DNA of 64,000 nt, from assembly GCF_002754315.1 (NCBI RefSeq), contig NZ_PEFE01000001.1, positions 1-64,000 on the forward strand, in the 5' to 3' direction. The position numbers and the translations under genes are program-made. Each line of letters starts with the position of its first letter. Position 1 is the stretch's first letter. Below, in pieces: positions 20,879-28,605 of the stretch. Source of the DNA: Flavobacterium sp. 11. GTDB taxonomy: Bacteria; Bacteroidota; Bacteroidia; Flavobacteriales; Flavobacteriaceae. A model generated the notes under the pieces. The model was not told the DNA's origin and made no database searches. It worked only from the letters and a program-made list of their open reading frames with translations.

Positions 20879-21109
20879 ATGAAAAAGATAATAGCATGTA
20901 TAGCAATCGCATTTCTAACTGTGAATCTTAGTGCGCAAGAAAGTAAAACCGCTACAAAAGAAAAAGCAAAAAAAGAATCCTGTTGTGCTAAAAAAGATTC
21001 TAAATCAAAAGCGATGAGTGCTGATGAAATAGAAAAATGCCAAGCAAAATGTAAGGCTGAAGGAAAAAAGTGTGATGCATCAGCAAAAGCAAGTGGTAAA
21101 AAATGTTAG
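20879..21109 (+). CDS. Small secreted Lys/Cys-rich protein (76 aa)
   Basis: Residues 1-20 form a clear signal peptide (MKKIIACIAIAFLTVNLSAQ), leaving a ~56-aa mature peptide very rich in lysine. It has six cysteines: a CC pair at 35-36, then C54, C58, C65 and C76. I recognise no named family. The CxxxC spacing and Lys/Cys richness would fit a metal-binding or disulfide-linked periplasmic peptide, but this is inference. It has its own candidate promoter upstream and a perfect bidirectional terminator just downstream, so it is probably a single-gene transcript. It is followed by the convergent DUF4442 gene. Confidence 0.8.
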   Translation: MKKIIACIAIAFLTVNLSAQESKTATKEKAKKESCCAKKDSKSKAMSADEIEKCQAKCKAEGKKCDASAKASGKKC

Positions 21110-21140
21110 CCTAAACAATATAAATTTTAATTTCCTATAA

Positions 21141-21170
21141 AAAAACGCCTCTAAATTTAGAGGCGTTTTT
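21141..21170. terminator. Bidirectional terminator between convergent genes
   Basis: A perfect 30-nt palindrome (15-bp arms, AAAAACGCCTCTAAA) with T runs on both strands lies between the small secreted protein gene and the convergent DUF4442 gene. Confidence 0.9.
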
Positions 21171-21197
21171 TCTATTTTTAGAAACAACTACGTGCTT

Positions 21198-21650
21198 TTA
21201 TTTGGCTCTTACACTCCATTCAAAATCCATTTCAGACACTTGAACTCCTTTTTCATCTGTTCCAATAGACTTCATCCAGAAGGTTTGTCCTTCTCCGGTT
21301 GCAATTGTTTTTTCAATTGCTTCTTCAATTAAATGACCATCTATACAGGTAAAAGTGATTCTACCAGTTGCTTTTTTGGTAAAATTACCTTTATTGTTAG
21401 CAACAAGCATCGATATTTTCCTACCGCTTTTTTGGATTTGAAACATCACCAAAGCTCCTGTAGAAAGCTCAGCAGCCATTGCTTGCACTGCAAAATACAT
21501 GGAATTAAACGGATTTTGATTAATCCAGCGGTGTTTTACTGATACCACACATTTGTTTTCATCAATCTCTTTTACACGTACACCACAGATAAATGCCGAC
21601 GGTAATTTAAATAAGAGAAATTTATTAAGTTTTGACGCTGTAAGTTTCAT
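21198..21650 (-). CDS. DUF4442 domain protein, hotdog-fold thioesterase-like
   Basis: 150 aa. Sequence features fit the DUF4442 family, related to PaaI-type hotdog thioesterases: an N-terminal helix, then VKHRWINQNPFNSMYFAVQAMAAELSTG, the region forming the central hotdog helix, then beta strands. The family is thought to act on acyl-CoA-like substrates; the actual substrate is unknown. It has no signal peptide, so it should be cytoplasmic. It is a single minus-strand gene between two plus-strand neighbours and uses the shared terminator at 21141. Confidence 0.8.
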   Translation of the reverse strand: MKLTASKLNKFLLFKLPSAFICGVRVKEIDENKCVVSVKHRWINQNPFNSMYFAVQAMAAELSTGALVMFQIQKSGRKISMLVANNKGNFTKKATGRITFTCIDGHLIEEAIEKTIATGEGQTFWMKSIGTDEKGVQVSEMDFEWSVRAK

Positions 21651-21767
21651 ATATAGCTAGGTTTTTTGCTAAAATACAAAAAAATACTATGCGTACATAT
21701 TAAATTAATTTGTTAATTTTATGTTAATATTTGGTACTATGCGAAACAAGATACTGTCTTTTAGACA

Positions 21768-21775
21768 TATATTTG
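21768..21775 (+). promoter_or_regulatory. Candidate -7 promoter element for DUF4870 gene
   Basis: TATATTTG matches the flavobacterial TAnnTTTG box 28 nt before the ATG at 21804. No convincing TTTG was seen at -33. Confidence 0.5.
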
Positions 21776-21803
21776 CATAAGAAATTACTATATACTTTTA
21801 ATC

Positions 21804-22259
21804 ATGGAAACAACTACCGAAAAAAACACCGCAACATTTACTCATTTGAGTGCATTAACTCAATATTTTATTCCTTTTGGAAATTATATTTTTCCAATAA
21901 TACTTTGGACTTCAAAAAAAGAAAGTTCAGAATTTGTGGATCACCACGGAAAACAAGTACTTAATTTTCAGTTAAGTTTATTATTGTATTCTTTAGTGTT
22001 GATACTAATTGCAGTTCCAACATTTTTAATTACACTGTTTAAAAATGTTCCTTTCGAAGCTGTAGTAAATGATCACGATTTTGTTTTTAGAAATTTTAAC
22101 TTTGAAGGAAACATCGGAATGTTAACAGTAGGTTTAGTTGCTGTTTTAATTTTTGGACTTTTAAAAGTGGCTGAATTCTTTTTAATCATTTATGCTTCCA
22201 TCAAAACATCAAATGGTGAAAAATACAAATATCCAATAACGATTCCGTTTATTAAGTAG
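21804..22259 (+). CDS. DUF4870 family membrane protein
   Basis: 151 aa. The N-terminus THLSALTQYFIPFGNYIFPIILW, followed by charged KKESSEFVDHHGKQVLNFQ, is the hallmark of DUF4870 (Tic20-like small membrane proteins). Three hydrophobic segments are visible (~18-34, ~50-72, ~105-130), then a soluble tail. The biochemical role of the family is unknown. It sits 150 nt before the padR-pspC operon. In related genomes DUF4870 proteins often occur near PspC/PadR genes, so a shared envelope-related role is plausible but inferred. Confidence 0.82.
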   Translation: METTTEKNTATFTHLSALTQYFIPFGNYIFPIILWTSKKESSEFVDHHGKQVLNFQLSLLLYSLVLILIAVPTFLITLFKNVPFEAVVNDHDFVFRNFNFEGNIGMLTVGLVAVLIFGLLKVAEFFLIIYASIKTSNGEKYKYPITIPFIK

Positions 22260-22408
22260 GAGAAATAAAATGGATTAAAAGCGAACAAACGTAATAAATA
22301 AAGCGAACTAAACAGCAAGAAACAATTGCTTCATTCCTCGCAAAAACAAATCAATCATCAATCAAAAAATGAACCGTTTAATCAACACAAAATCAAAAAA
22401 AAGAAATT

Positions 22409-22741
22409 ATGAACATTGAAAACACAAAAGCCCAGATGCGTAAAGGTGTTCTCGAGTTTTGCATCTTATCCGTATTAAAAGAAAAAGATGCATACACATC
22501 GGAAATATTGGACACATTAAAAAACGCAAAATTATTAGTTGTAGAGGGAACTATTTACCCGCTGCTAACCCGATTGAAAAATGATGGATTGCTCAACTAT
22601 CGTTGGGAAGAATCCACATCAGGACCACCAAGAAAATATTATGGTCTAACAGAAATAGGACAAACATTTTTAAAAGAACTTAGTGGCACATGGACTGAAT
22701 TATCCGATGCCGTAAACCTTATAACCAACCAAAAACAATAG
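22409..22741 (+). CDS. PadR-family transcriptional regulator
   Basis: 110 aa with a winged-helix fold: MRKGVLEFCILSVLKEKDAYTSEILDTL (helix-turn-helix start), VVEGTIYPLLTRLKNDGLL (recognition helix, typical of PadR) and the wing GPPRKYYGLTEIG. The C-terminal dimerisation part is short. It acts as a cytoplasmic DNA-binding repressor. Its stop is only 2 nt before the start of the PspC gene, so it is the first gene of the padR-pspC-GIN operon and probably autoregulates it. The inducer is unknown. Confidence 0.92.
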   Translation: MNIENTKAQMRKGVLEFCILSVLKEKDAYTSEILDTLKNAKLLVVEGTIYPLLTRLKNDGLLNYRWEESTSGPPRKYYGLTEIGQTFLKELSGTWTELSDAVNLITNQKQ

Positions 22742-22743
22742 TC

Positions 22744-24504
22744 ATGAACAAAACTGTAAATATAAATCTAGGCGGAATGTTCTTTCATATAGATGAAGAT
22801 GCATACCAAAAATTAACACGATATTTTGATGCCATAAAACGATCTTTATCTAATTCATCTGGACATGATGAAATCATAAAAGATATCGAAATGCGTGTTT
22901 CAGAATTATTGAATGAGAAACAAATAAGCGACAAACATGTCGTGGGTTTAAAAGATGTAGATGAGGTTATTGCCGTAATGGGACAACCAGAAGATTACAT
23001 CATTGAAGATGAGTTGAAAGGTTCTCAAACCTTTAGTGACAGTTCAAACAGAAGAACAAAAAAATTATACCGTGATAAAGAAAAAGGTATGATTGGCGGT
23101 GTTGCAGCTGGATTAGGTCATTATTTTGGAATTGATGCCGTATGGATTAGAATCGTTCTAATCCTATTAGTCTTTGCTGGATTTGGAACTGGAATTTTGG
23201 CTTATATCATTCTTTGGATTGTAACTCCTGAAGCCGTAACCACATCAGAAAAACTTGAAATGACTGGAGAACCGGTAAATATTTCGAATATCGAAAAAAA
23301 AGTACGTGAAGAGTTTGAAAGCGTTTCTGGTAAAATAAAAAATGTAGATTACGACAAATATGGCAATCAAATAAAAACGGGTGCCGGGAAAATAGGAAGC
23401 TCTTTTGGTGATTTTATCATGACTGTTTTCAAGATTTTTGCAAAGTTTTTGGGTGTAATTTTAATCATCACAGGAATTGCAACATTAGTTTCTTTACTAA
23501 TTGCTGTTTTCACTTTAGGTTCTTCAGATTTTATTGATGTGCCATGGCAGAGTTTCATTGAAGCAGGAAATTTCACGGATTACCCAATATGGTCTTTTGG
23601 ATTGTTAATGTTCTTTGCAGTTGGAATTCCGTTCTTTTTCTTGACACTTTTAGGTTTCAAATTATTGTCACCAAGCATGAAATCAATTGGAAATATTGCT
23701 AAATACACATTATTGGCACTTTGGATTATTGCCATAGCGATATTAATTTCAATAGGAATAAAACAAGCGTCAGAAGTGGCTTACGAAGGAAAAACAGTTC
23801 AGAAAGAAACGATTAATGTATTGCCAAATGACACTTTGTTTGTAAAATTCAGATACAATGAGTATTACACTAAAGACATTGACGACAGAGAAAGCTTCAA
23901 GTTTGTTCAGGATTCAGCTAACACTCAATTAATTTATTCCAATAATGTAAGTTTAGAAATTTTACGTACAGATGAGAAATTACCTTTCATTCAAATTGAA
24001 AAAATAGCTAGAGGAAAATCATTTCAAGATGCAAAACAAAGAGCTGAAAAAATAAAATACGCTATCAAAATTGAAGGAAATCAGTTGATTCTAGACAATT
24101 ATTTATTGACAGAAGTAGCTAATAAATTCCGTGACCAGGAAGTGGAAATATTTTTATACGTACCAGAAGGAATTCTATTGAAACCAGATACTTCAGTACA
24201 AAATTTTGACAGATCTGACGATTCATTCTTCAACTTGCACTACAGTTCAGACAATTACATTTACAAAGTAGAAAATTCTCAAATAAAATGTTTAAATTGT
24301 CCTGCTGATGAAAATGAATATAATGATGTTGATGTAAATGAAAATGGTGATAATGTAGAAGTAAATATTACTGGAAAAGTAACAGAAAATGACAGTATTA
24401 CAACTACTACTGTAAAAGTAAACGGAGAAACGGTTACAGTAAATGAAGCTGGAACCAAAAAAGGCTTATCAGTAAGCAAAAACGGTGTAATCATTAAAAA
24501 TTAA
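22744..24504 (+). CDS. PspC domain membrane protein
   Basis: 586 aa. An N-terminal ~95-residue cytosolic region (LGGMFFHIDEDAYQKL...MGQPEDY) is followed by a PspC domain at ~103-165 (KKLYRDKEKGMIGGVAAGLGHYFG, then a TM helix). Three or four further membrane segments follow between ~215 and 345. A C-terminal soluble region (~350-586) is probably periplasmic, with a CLNC motif near residue 520. PspC proteins in enterobacteria sense envelope stress; that exact role is not established here. The gene is coupled by 2 nt to padR upstream and 4 nt to the GIN lipoprotein downstream, so the three are co-transcribed and likely work together at the envelope. Confidence 0.88.
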   Translation: MNKTVNINLGGMFFHIDEDAYQKLTRYFDAIKRSLSNSSGHDEIIKDIEMRVSELLNEKQISDKHVVGLKDVDEVIAVMGQPEDYIIEDELKGSQTFSDSSNRRTKKLYRDKEKGMIGGVAAGLGHYFGIDAVWIRIVLILLVFAGFGTGILAYIILWIVTPEAVTTSEKLEMTGEPVNISNIEKKVREEFESVSGKIKNVDYDKYGNQIKTGAGKIGSSFGDFIMTVFKIFAKFLGVILIITGIATLVSLLIAVFTLGSSDFIDVPWQSFIEAGNFTDYPIWSFGLLMFFAVGIPFFFLTLLGFKLLSPSMKSIGNIAKYTLLALWIIAIAILISIGIKQASEVAYEGKTVQKETINVLPNDTLFVKFRYNEYYTKDIDDRESFKFVQDSANTQLIYSNNVSLEILRTDEKLPFIQIEKIARGKSFQDAKQRAEKIKYAIKIEGNQLILDNYLLTEVANKFRDQEVEIFLYVPEGILLKPDTSVQNFDRSDDSFFNLHYSSDNYIYKVENSQIKCLNCPADENEYNDVDVNENGDNVEVNITGKVTENDSITTTTVKVNGETVTVNEAGTKKGLSVSKNGVIIKN

Positions 24505-24508
24505 AGCT

Positions 24509-25252
24509 ATGTTAAAAATCATCACATTAATTACAAAATTTATTCTGGTTGCCTTAACTGCATTACTATTCGCATCGTGTAACCATTCCATTAATTTAAA
24601 TTCAATTGAAGGAAGCGGAAATGTCACCACCGAAAGAAGAAATGTGGAAGGTGATTTCAAAAGCATAGAAGTTAGTAATGCCATCGATCTTGTCATTGAA
24701 CAATCAGACGTAACCGAAATAGTAGTTGAGGCTGATGATAATTTGCAGAAGCACATCTTTACCAAAGTTGAAAATGGCACACTCGTTATTTATTGCGATA
24801 AAAATTCTTTTATCAATACGAAATCTAAAAAAGTAACCGTAAAAATGCCTGTTATCGAACAATTAGAAGCCAATAGCAGCGCATCCATCACAAGTACAAA
24901 TACTATCAAAGGAGAAAATATTACACTAAACACATCTAGTGCAGGAACTATTGACCTGAATATAGAAGCAGATGATATTACTTGTGATTCAAGCAGTGGA
25001 AGCAGCATCACCATTAATGGAATGGGATTAAAAATGAAAGCTAATGCATCAAGTGGAAGCGGAATTGACGCCAAAAACTTATTAGCAAATGAAGTTAATG
25101 CTGAAGCTTCCAGTGGAGCTACCATCAACATTCATCCAATTGTCAGTTTAGACGCCGAAGCCTCTAGCGGAGGAAGTATAAGCTATAATAAAGTTCCGAA
25201 ATCAATTCGAAAAGAAACCAATTCCGGAGGAAGTGTTCATCAAGAACAATAA
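24509..25252 (+). CDS. Head GIN domain (DUF2807) lipoprotein
   Basis: 247 aa. It has a lipoprotein-type signal (hydrophobic 10-22, FASC with Cys24), then a DUF2807 auto-transporter-like beta-helix domain. The region ~90-240 carries Ser/Gly-rich repeated SSG motifs (DSSSGSSITING, NASSGSGID, EASSGATI, EASSGGSI), as expected for stacked beta-helix rungs. The family has no assigned biochemical function. It is the third gene of the padR-pspC operon (4-nt gap), which suggests it is anchored in the envelope beside the PspC protein. A strong terminator follows at 25272. Confidence 0.88.
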   Translation: MLKIITLITKFILVALTALLFASCNHSINLNSIEGSGNVTTERRNVEGDFKSIEVSNAIDLVIEQSDVTEIVVEADDNLQKHIFTKVENGTLVIYCDKNSFINTKSKKVTVKMPVIEQLEANSSASITSTNTIKGENITLNTSSAGTIDLNIEADDITCDSSSGSSITINGMGLKMKANASSGSGIDAKNLLANEVNAEASSGATINIHPIVSLDAEASSGGSISYNKVPKSIRKETNSGGSVHQEQ

Positions 25253-25271
25253 AATCATTTTACTAAAAATC

Positions 25272-25304
25272 AAAAAATCATCCATCACAAGTGGATGATT
25301 TTTT
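25272..25304 (+). terminator. Terminator at end of padR-pspC-GIN operon
   Basis: A perfect 13-bp stem (AAAAAATCATCCA / TGGATGATTTTTT) has a 7-nt loop and lies 20 nt after the stop. Its T tract merges with the promoter box of the next gene. Confidence 0.92.
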
Positions 25305-25312
25305 TATATTTG
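25305..25312 (+). promoter_or_regulatory. Candidate -7 promoter element of second GIN gene
   Basis: TATATTTG (TAnnTTTG) begins directly at the end of the terminator T tract, 18 nt before the ATG at 25330. Terminator and new promoter are thus packed back to back. Confidence 0.55.
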
Positions 25313-25329
25313 TGTAGACTCTAATCCAA

Positions 25330-26169
25330 ATGACTATGAAAAAATATACTGCTATACTCCTGCTCCTTTTATCAACTACATTGTTATTTGCACAGAAAAA
25401 GGAAAAAATAAAAGGCTCAAAAACAGTAACTGTGGAACAAAGGAAAGTTGGGGATTTTGAGTCGCTTACTGTTGAAGACAATCTCGAAGTATACTTGGAA
25501 AGAGGCGAGCGAACAGAACTAAAAATTGAAGCCGACGAAAATTTACACGATATTATTTCTTTGGATTTAAGTGATAATCTATTGCGCATTTATACCACAA
25601 AACAAGCCAGCAATTATAAGAAACTGATTGTTAGAGTAACCTATACCAATGATTTGAATATGGTTACGTCAAAAAATGAAACGACTGTAAATGCAATTCA
25701 GGAAATTTTAGTGAATGACCTCACACTTAAAGCACACGATGCATCCAAACTATTTTTGAATGTGAATGCCAAAAACTTCGTATTACAATCTGATGATAAA
25801 TCAAAAACAGAACTCAATTTAAAATCAGAAAATACTACCATTGAATTAAGTAAAAACGCCTCTCTAAAAGCCTTAGTCACCACTACAGATTTGAAAGTGG
25901 ATATGTATCAAAAATCAGATGCTACTATCGAAGGGGACGCAGCGAATGCCATCATTCGGTTGGATAATAACTCGAGCTTGACAGGAAATAAATTAACTAT
26001 AAAAAATGTTGACGTAACCACAGAAAGTTATTCCAATTGTAGTGTTAATGCGGTAACAACCGTTATTATAGACGCTGCTAATAAATCAGAAATCCAACTT
26101 GTGGGTGCTCCAAAAATTGAAATCAGAAAATTTGCTGATGAAGCTAAATTGATAAAAAAGTTGAAATAG
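25330..26169 (+). CDS. GIN domain (DUF2807-like) secreted protein
   Basis: 279 aa. The signal peptide is MKKYTAILLLLLSTTLLFAQ; the alternative ATG at 25336 would remove two residues and is equally likely. The mature protein has the DUF2807 pattern: an opening GSKTVTVEQRKVGDFESLTVEDNLEVYLERGE, then repeated short beta rungs up to ~265. It resembles the GIN lipoprotein just upstream but lacks the Cys lipobox and the SSG repeats. It is separated from that operon by a terminator and a promoter box, so it is likely an independently expressed paralogue. Function unknown; periplasmic or secreted. Confidence 0.83.
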   Translation: MTMKKYTAILLLLLSTTLLFAQKKEKIKGSKTVTVEQRKVGDFESLTVEDNLEVYLERGERTELKIEADENLHDIISLDLSDNLLRIYTTKQASNYKKLIVRVTYTNDLNMVTSKNETTVNAIQEILVNDLTLKAHDASKLFLNVNAKNFVLQSDDKSKTELNLKSENTTIELSKNASLKALVTTTDLKVDMYQKSDATIEGDAANAIIRLDNNSSLTGNKLTIKNVDVTTESYSNCSVNAVTTVIIDAANKSEIQLVGAPKIEIRKFADEAKLIKKLK

Positions 26170-26185
26170 AAATCCTCTAACCAAC

Positions 26186-26223
26186 AAAAAGTCCCACTTG
26201 CTAAGGCAAATGGGACTTTTTTT
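26186..26223. terminator. Terminator between GIN gene and convergent trxB
   Basis: The stem AAAAAGTCCCACTTG / CAAATGGGACTTTTT has one mismatch and a 6-nt loop, with T runs on both strands. It can serve both convergent genes. Confidence 0.88.
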
Positions 26224-26246
26224 ATATTGAAATTTTATTACTGGTA

Positions 26247-27194
26247 TTATTCTTTAGAAGCCAAATATCTTTCGGCATCAAGAGCGGCCATACAACCAGT
26301 TCCAGCTGCAGTTATCGCTTGACGATACACATGATCCGCAGCATCACCCGCTACAAAAACGCCTTCAACATTAGTTTTTGAGGTTCCAGGAGTATTGATA
26401 ATATATCCCGTTTCGTCTAATGTTATATAATCTTTGAAAATATCAGTATTTGGTTTGTGACCAATAGCCACGAAGAAACCAGTTGCAGGAATATCAAAAA
26501 CTTCATTTGTTGTTTTATTCAAAGCCTTAACCCCAGTAACCACTTGCTCATCTCCTAATACTTCAACAGTATCGTGATTCATTAATATGGTAATGTTCTC
26601 TGTTTTGCGAACGCGTTCTTCCATGATTTTAGAAGCTCTGAATTTTTCGCTACGCACTAACATGGTTACTTTTTTACAAAGTTTTGATAAATAGTGTGCT
26701 TCTTCACAAGCTGAATCTCCTGCTCCTACAATTACTACTTCTTGATTTCTATAGAAAAAACCGTCACAAACTGCACAAGCCGAAACTCCACCACCCATTT
26801 TCAAATAGTGTTGTTCTGATGGCATCCCTAAATATTTAGCTGATGCTCCAGTAGAAATAATTACTGTTTCGCAATGCAATTCTATGGTGTCATTGATCCA
26901 AACTTTATGAACATCTCCTGAGAAATCAACTTTAGTTGCCCAACCATCACGTACATCAGTACCAAAACGTTGTGCTTGTGCTTGCAATCCTACCATCATT
27001 TCGGGACCTGTAATTCCTTCAGGATTACCAGGCCAATTTTCTACTTCATTAGTAGTTGTCAGTTGACCACCAGGTTGCATTCCTTGGTATAAAACAGGGT
27101 TCATATTTGCTCTGGCGGCATATATTGCTGCAGTATAACCTGCTGGACCAGAACCTATAATAAGACATTTAATTTTTTCGATTGTATCAGACAT
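26247..27194 (-). CDS. trxB: Thioredoxin-disulfide reductase
   Basis: 315 aa, the usual length. An N-terminal FAD-binding GSGPAGYTAAIYAARA (15-30), a redox-active CAVC at Cys140/Cys143, an NADPH-binding GAGDSACEEA, and a C-terminal FAD motif GVFVAGDAADHVYRQ are visible. It transfers electrons from NADPH through FAD to thioredoxin in the cytoplasm. A TAnnTTTG box (27225-27232) with a near-TTTG box 20 nt further upstream gives a credible promoter. The gene is monocistronic. Confidence 0.96.
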   Translation of the reverse strand: MSDTIEKIKCLIIGSGPAGYTAAIYAARANMNPVLYQGMQPGGQLTTTNEVENWPGNPEGITGPEMMVGLQAQAQRFGTDVRDGWATKVDFSGDVHKVWINDTIELHCETVIISTGASAKYLGMPSEQHYLKMGGGVSACAVCDGFFYRNQEVVIVGAGDSACEEAHYLSKLCKKVTMLVRSEKFRASKIMEERVRKTENITILMNHDTVEVLGDEQVVTGVKALNKTTNEVFDIPATGFFVAIGHKPNTDIFKDYITLDETGYIINTPGTSKTNVEGVFVAGDAADHVYRQAITAAGTGCMAALDAERYLASKE

Positions 27195-27224
27195 AGTAAG
27201 GTATATTATAATTTTTTAACAGCA

Positions 27225-27256
27225 CAAAAATAAGTCATAATTACTGTATTATCGAA
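27225..27256 (-). promoter_or_regulatory. trxB promoter
   Basis: On the minus strand TATTTTTG (27232-27225) is preceded, after 20 nt, by TTCG (27256-27253), close to the flavobacterial TTTG-N19-TAnnTTTG consensus. It lies ~31 nt before the trxB ATG. Confidence 0.6.
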
Positions 27257-27287
27257 CCTGAATAATCAGTTTTTGTTATTATACAAT

Positions 27288-27323
27288 AAAAAAATCCCTT
27301 CTGTAGAGACAGAAAGGATTTTT
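27288..27323 (-). terminator. Terminator after tRNA-Pro
   Basis: The stem AAAAATCCCTTCTG / CAGAAAGGATTTTT (one mismatch) lies directly downstream of the tRNA 3' end on the minus strand and is followed by a T run on that strand. Confidence 0.85.
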
Positions 27324-27325
27324 AG

Positions 27326-27400
27326 TCGGGGTGGCAGGATTCGAACCTGCGGCCTCCTGCTCCCAAAGCAGGCGCGATAACCGAGCTACGCTACACCCCG
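27326..27400 (-). tRNA. tRNA-Pro (anticodon TGG)
   Basis: The minus strand folds as a full cloverleaf: acceptor CGGGGTG / CACCCCG, anticodon stem CCTGC / GCAGG with loop TTTGGGA (anticodon TGG), T arm GCAGG-TTCGAAT-CCTGC, discriminator A. The CCA end is not encoded. A near-perfect promoter lies just upstream and a terminator just downstream. Confidence 0.97.
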
Positions 27401-27410
27401 AAAGCGGGTG

Positions 27411-27441
27411 CAAATATAGTACTATTTTTGGCTTATGCAAA
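27411..27441 (-). promoter_or_regulatory. tRNA-Pro promoter, flavobacterial consensus
   Basis: On the minus strand TTTG (27441-27438) and TATATTTG (27418-27411) are separated by exactly 19 nt. The -7 box ends 11 nt before the tRNA 5' end. This is the best match to the TTTG-N19-TAnnTTTG consensus in the window. Confidence 0.85.
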
Positions 27442-27523
27442 ACTATTTCAGAAATAAGGACTAAATTTATTTGGTTCGAAAATTAGTCTGAAAATCTAAA
27501 ATAAATTTGTTTTTCCACAGCAT

Positions 27524-27695
27524 TATTCAGCTACAACTGCCCTAGCCCAGATGGCAGTGAAAAGCTTCGACGAGCTTCTCCCGATTTTTTCTTGGCAGAA
27601 AAGAGCGACCAAAGAAAGCTCCTTTTATGGCTTTAGAAAAAACCGGGAGTAGCTCAAGTCCCGAACTATCGGGATTGAAGCGAACAGCTGGAATA
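27524..27695. ncRNA. Structured intergenic element, candidate non-coding RNA
   Basis: A 172-nt GC-richer block in AT-rich surroundings holds several nested pairings. An outer TATTCAGCT (27524-27532) pairs with AGCTGGAATA (27686-27695) with one bulge. Hairpins are ACTGCC / GGCAGT (27536-27541, 27553-27558) and AAGCT / AGCTT (27562-27577). A 14-bp stem with one mismatch joins 27578-27591 to 27636-27649. A final hairpin is AGTCCCGA / TCGGGATT (27657-27676). No coding frame fits. It resembles elements that recur between genes in flavobacterial chromosomes; whether it is a known RNA family (for example Flavo-1) or a mobile or REP-like repeat cannot be decided here. The transcribed strand is unknown. 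Confidence 0.5.
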
Positions 27696-27833
27696 GCTCC
27701 TGTAAAATGAAATCTGTTTTGAAAATGGGAATTGTCAAATAGCGACTAATCAAGCTTTAACAAATGTTAACAAAATAGATTTTTAGAAACCATAAATAAT
27801 TGTATTTTTACGGTTCAAAATTTAGAAAAATAA
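27696..27833. other. Leader region of parA
   Basis: AT-rich region directly before parA. It contains a 14-bp palindrome TTAACA-AA-TGTTAA near 27755-27772. No clear TAnnTTTG box was found, so the parA promoter is not assigned. Confidence 0.4.
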
Positions 27834-28601
27834 ATGGGCAAAATCATCGCGATTGCTAATCAAAAAGGTGGAGTTGGAAAGACGACAACGTCAGTTAATC
27901 TTGCTGCTTCACTGGGTGTTTTAGAAAAAAAAGTATTACTTATTGATGCTGATCCACAGGCAAATGCCTCTTCAGGATTGGGAATTGATGTTGAATCTGT
28001 TGAGATAGGTACGTATCAAATTCTGGAACATAGTCATACGCCAAAAGAGGCCATTATAAAATGTTCTGCTCCAAATGTGGACGTAATTCCATCTCATATT
28101 GACCTTGTTGCTATTGAAATCGAATTAGTCGATAAAGAAAACAGGGAATATATGCTTAAAAAAGCATTGGAAAGCATCAAGGACGAGTACGATTATATCA
28201 TCATCGATTGTGCGCCATCTCTTGGTTTGCTTACGTTGAATGCTTTGACTGCTGCTGACTCTGTGATTATTCCTATTCAATGTGAGTATTTTGCACTGGA
28301 AGGTTTAGGAAAATTATTGAATACGATAAAAAGCATCCAAAAAATTCACAATCCGGATTTAGACATCGAAGGGTTATTATTGACCATGTTTGACTCGAGA
28401 TTGCGTTTATCAAACCAAGTGGTTGAAGAGGTTCAAAAACATTTCAACGACATGGTTTTTGATACCATTATTCAAAGAAATGTAAAACTGAGCGAAGCAC
28501 CAAGCTTTGGAGAAAGTATAATAAACTACGATGCAACAAGCAAAGGAGCTACCAATTACTTACATCTTGCTCAAGAAGTTATAAAGAAAAACAGTAAATA
28601 G
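27834..28601 (+). CDS. parA: ParA family chromosome-partitioning ATPase
   Basis: 255 aa, Soj/ParA size. It has a deviant Walker A QKGGVGKTT (10-18), Walker A' LIDADPQANASSGLG (~37-50) and Walker B YIIIDCAPSLG (~120). It binds ATP and DNA and drives segregation of parS-ParB complexes. parB starts 4 nt after its stop, so the two are co-transcribed. A chromosomal (Soj-type) rather than plasmid role is supported by the flanking housekeeping genes. Confidence 0.96.
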   Translation: MGKIIAIANQKGGVGKTTTSVNLAASLGVLEKKVLLIDADPQANASSGLGIDVESVEIGTYQILEHSHTPKEAIIKCSAPNVDVIPSHIDLVAIEIELVDKENREYMLKKALESIKDEYDYIIIDCAPSLGLLTLNALTAADSVIIPIQCEYFALEGLGKLLNTIKSIQKIHNPDLDIEGLLLTMFDSRLRLSNQVVEEVQKHFNDMVFDTIIQRNVKLSEAPSFGESIINYDATSKGATNYLHLAQEVIKKNSK

Positions 28602-28605
28602 TTTT

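Noticed and set aside
22369..22419. 16-codon frame overlapping the padR start, as a possible leader peptide
   Set aside because: It has no regulatory codon bias or paired hairpins and is expected by chance in an AT-rich leader.
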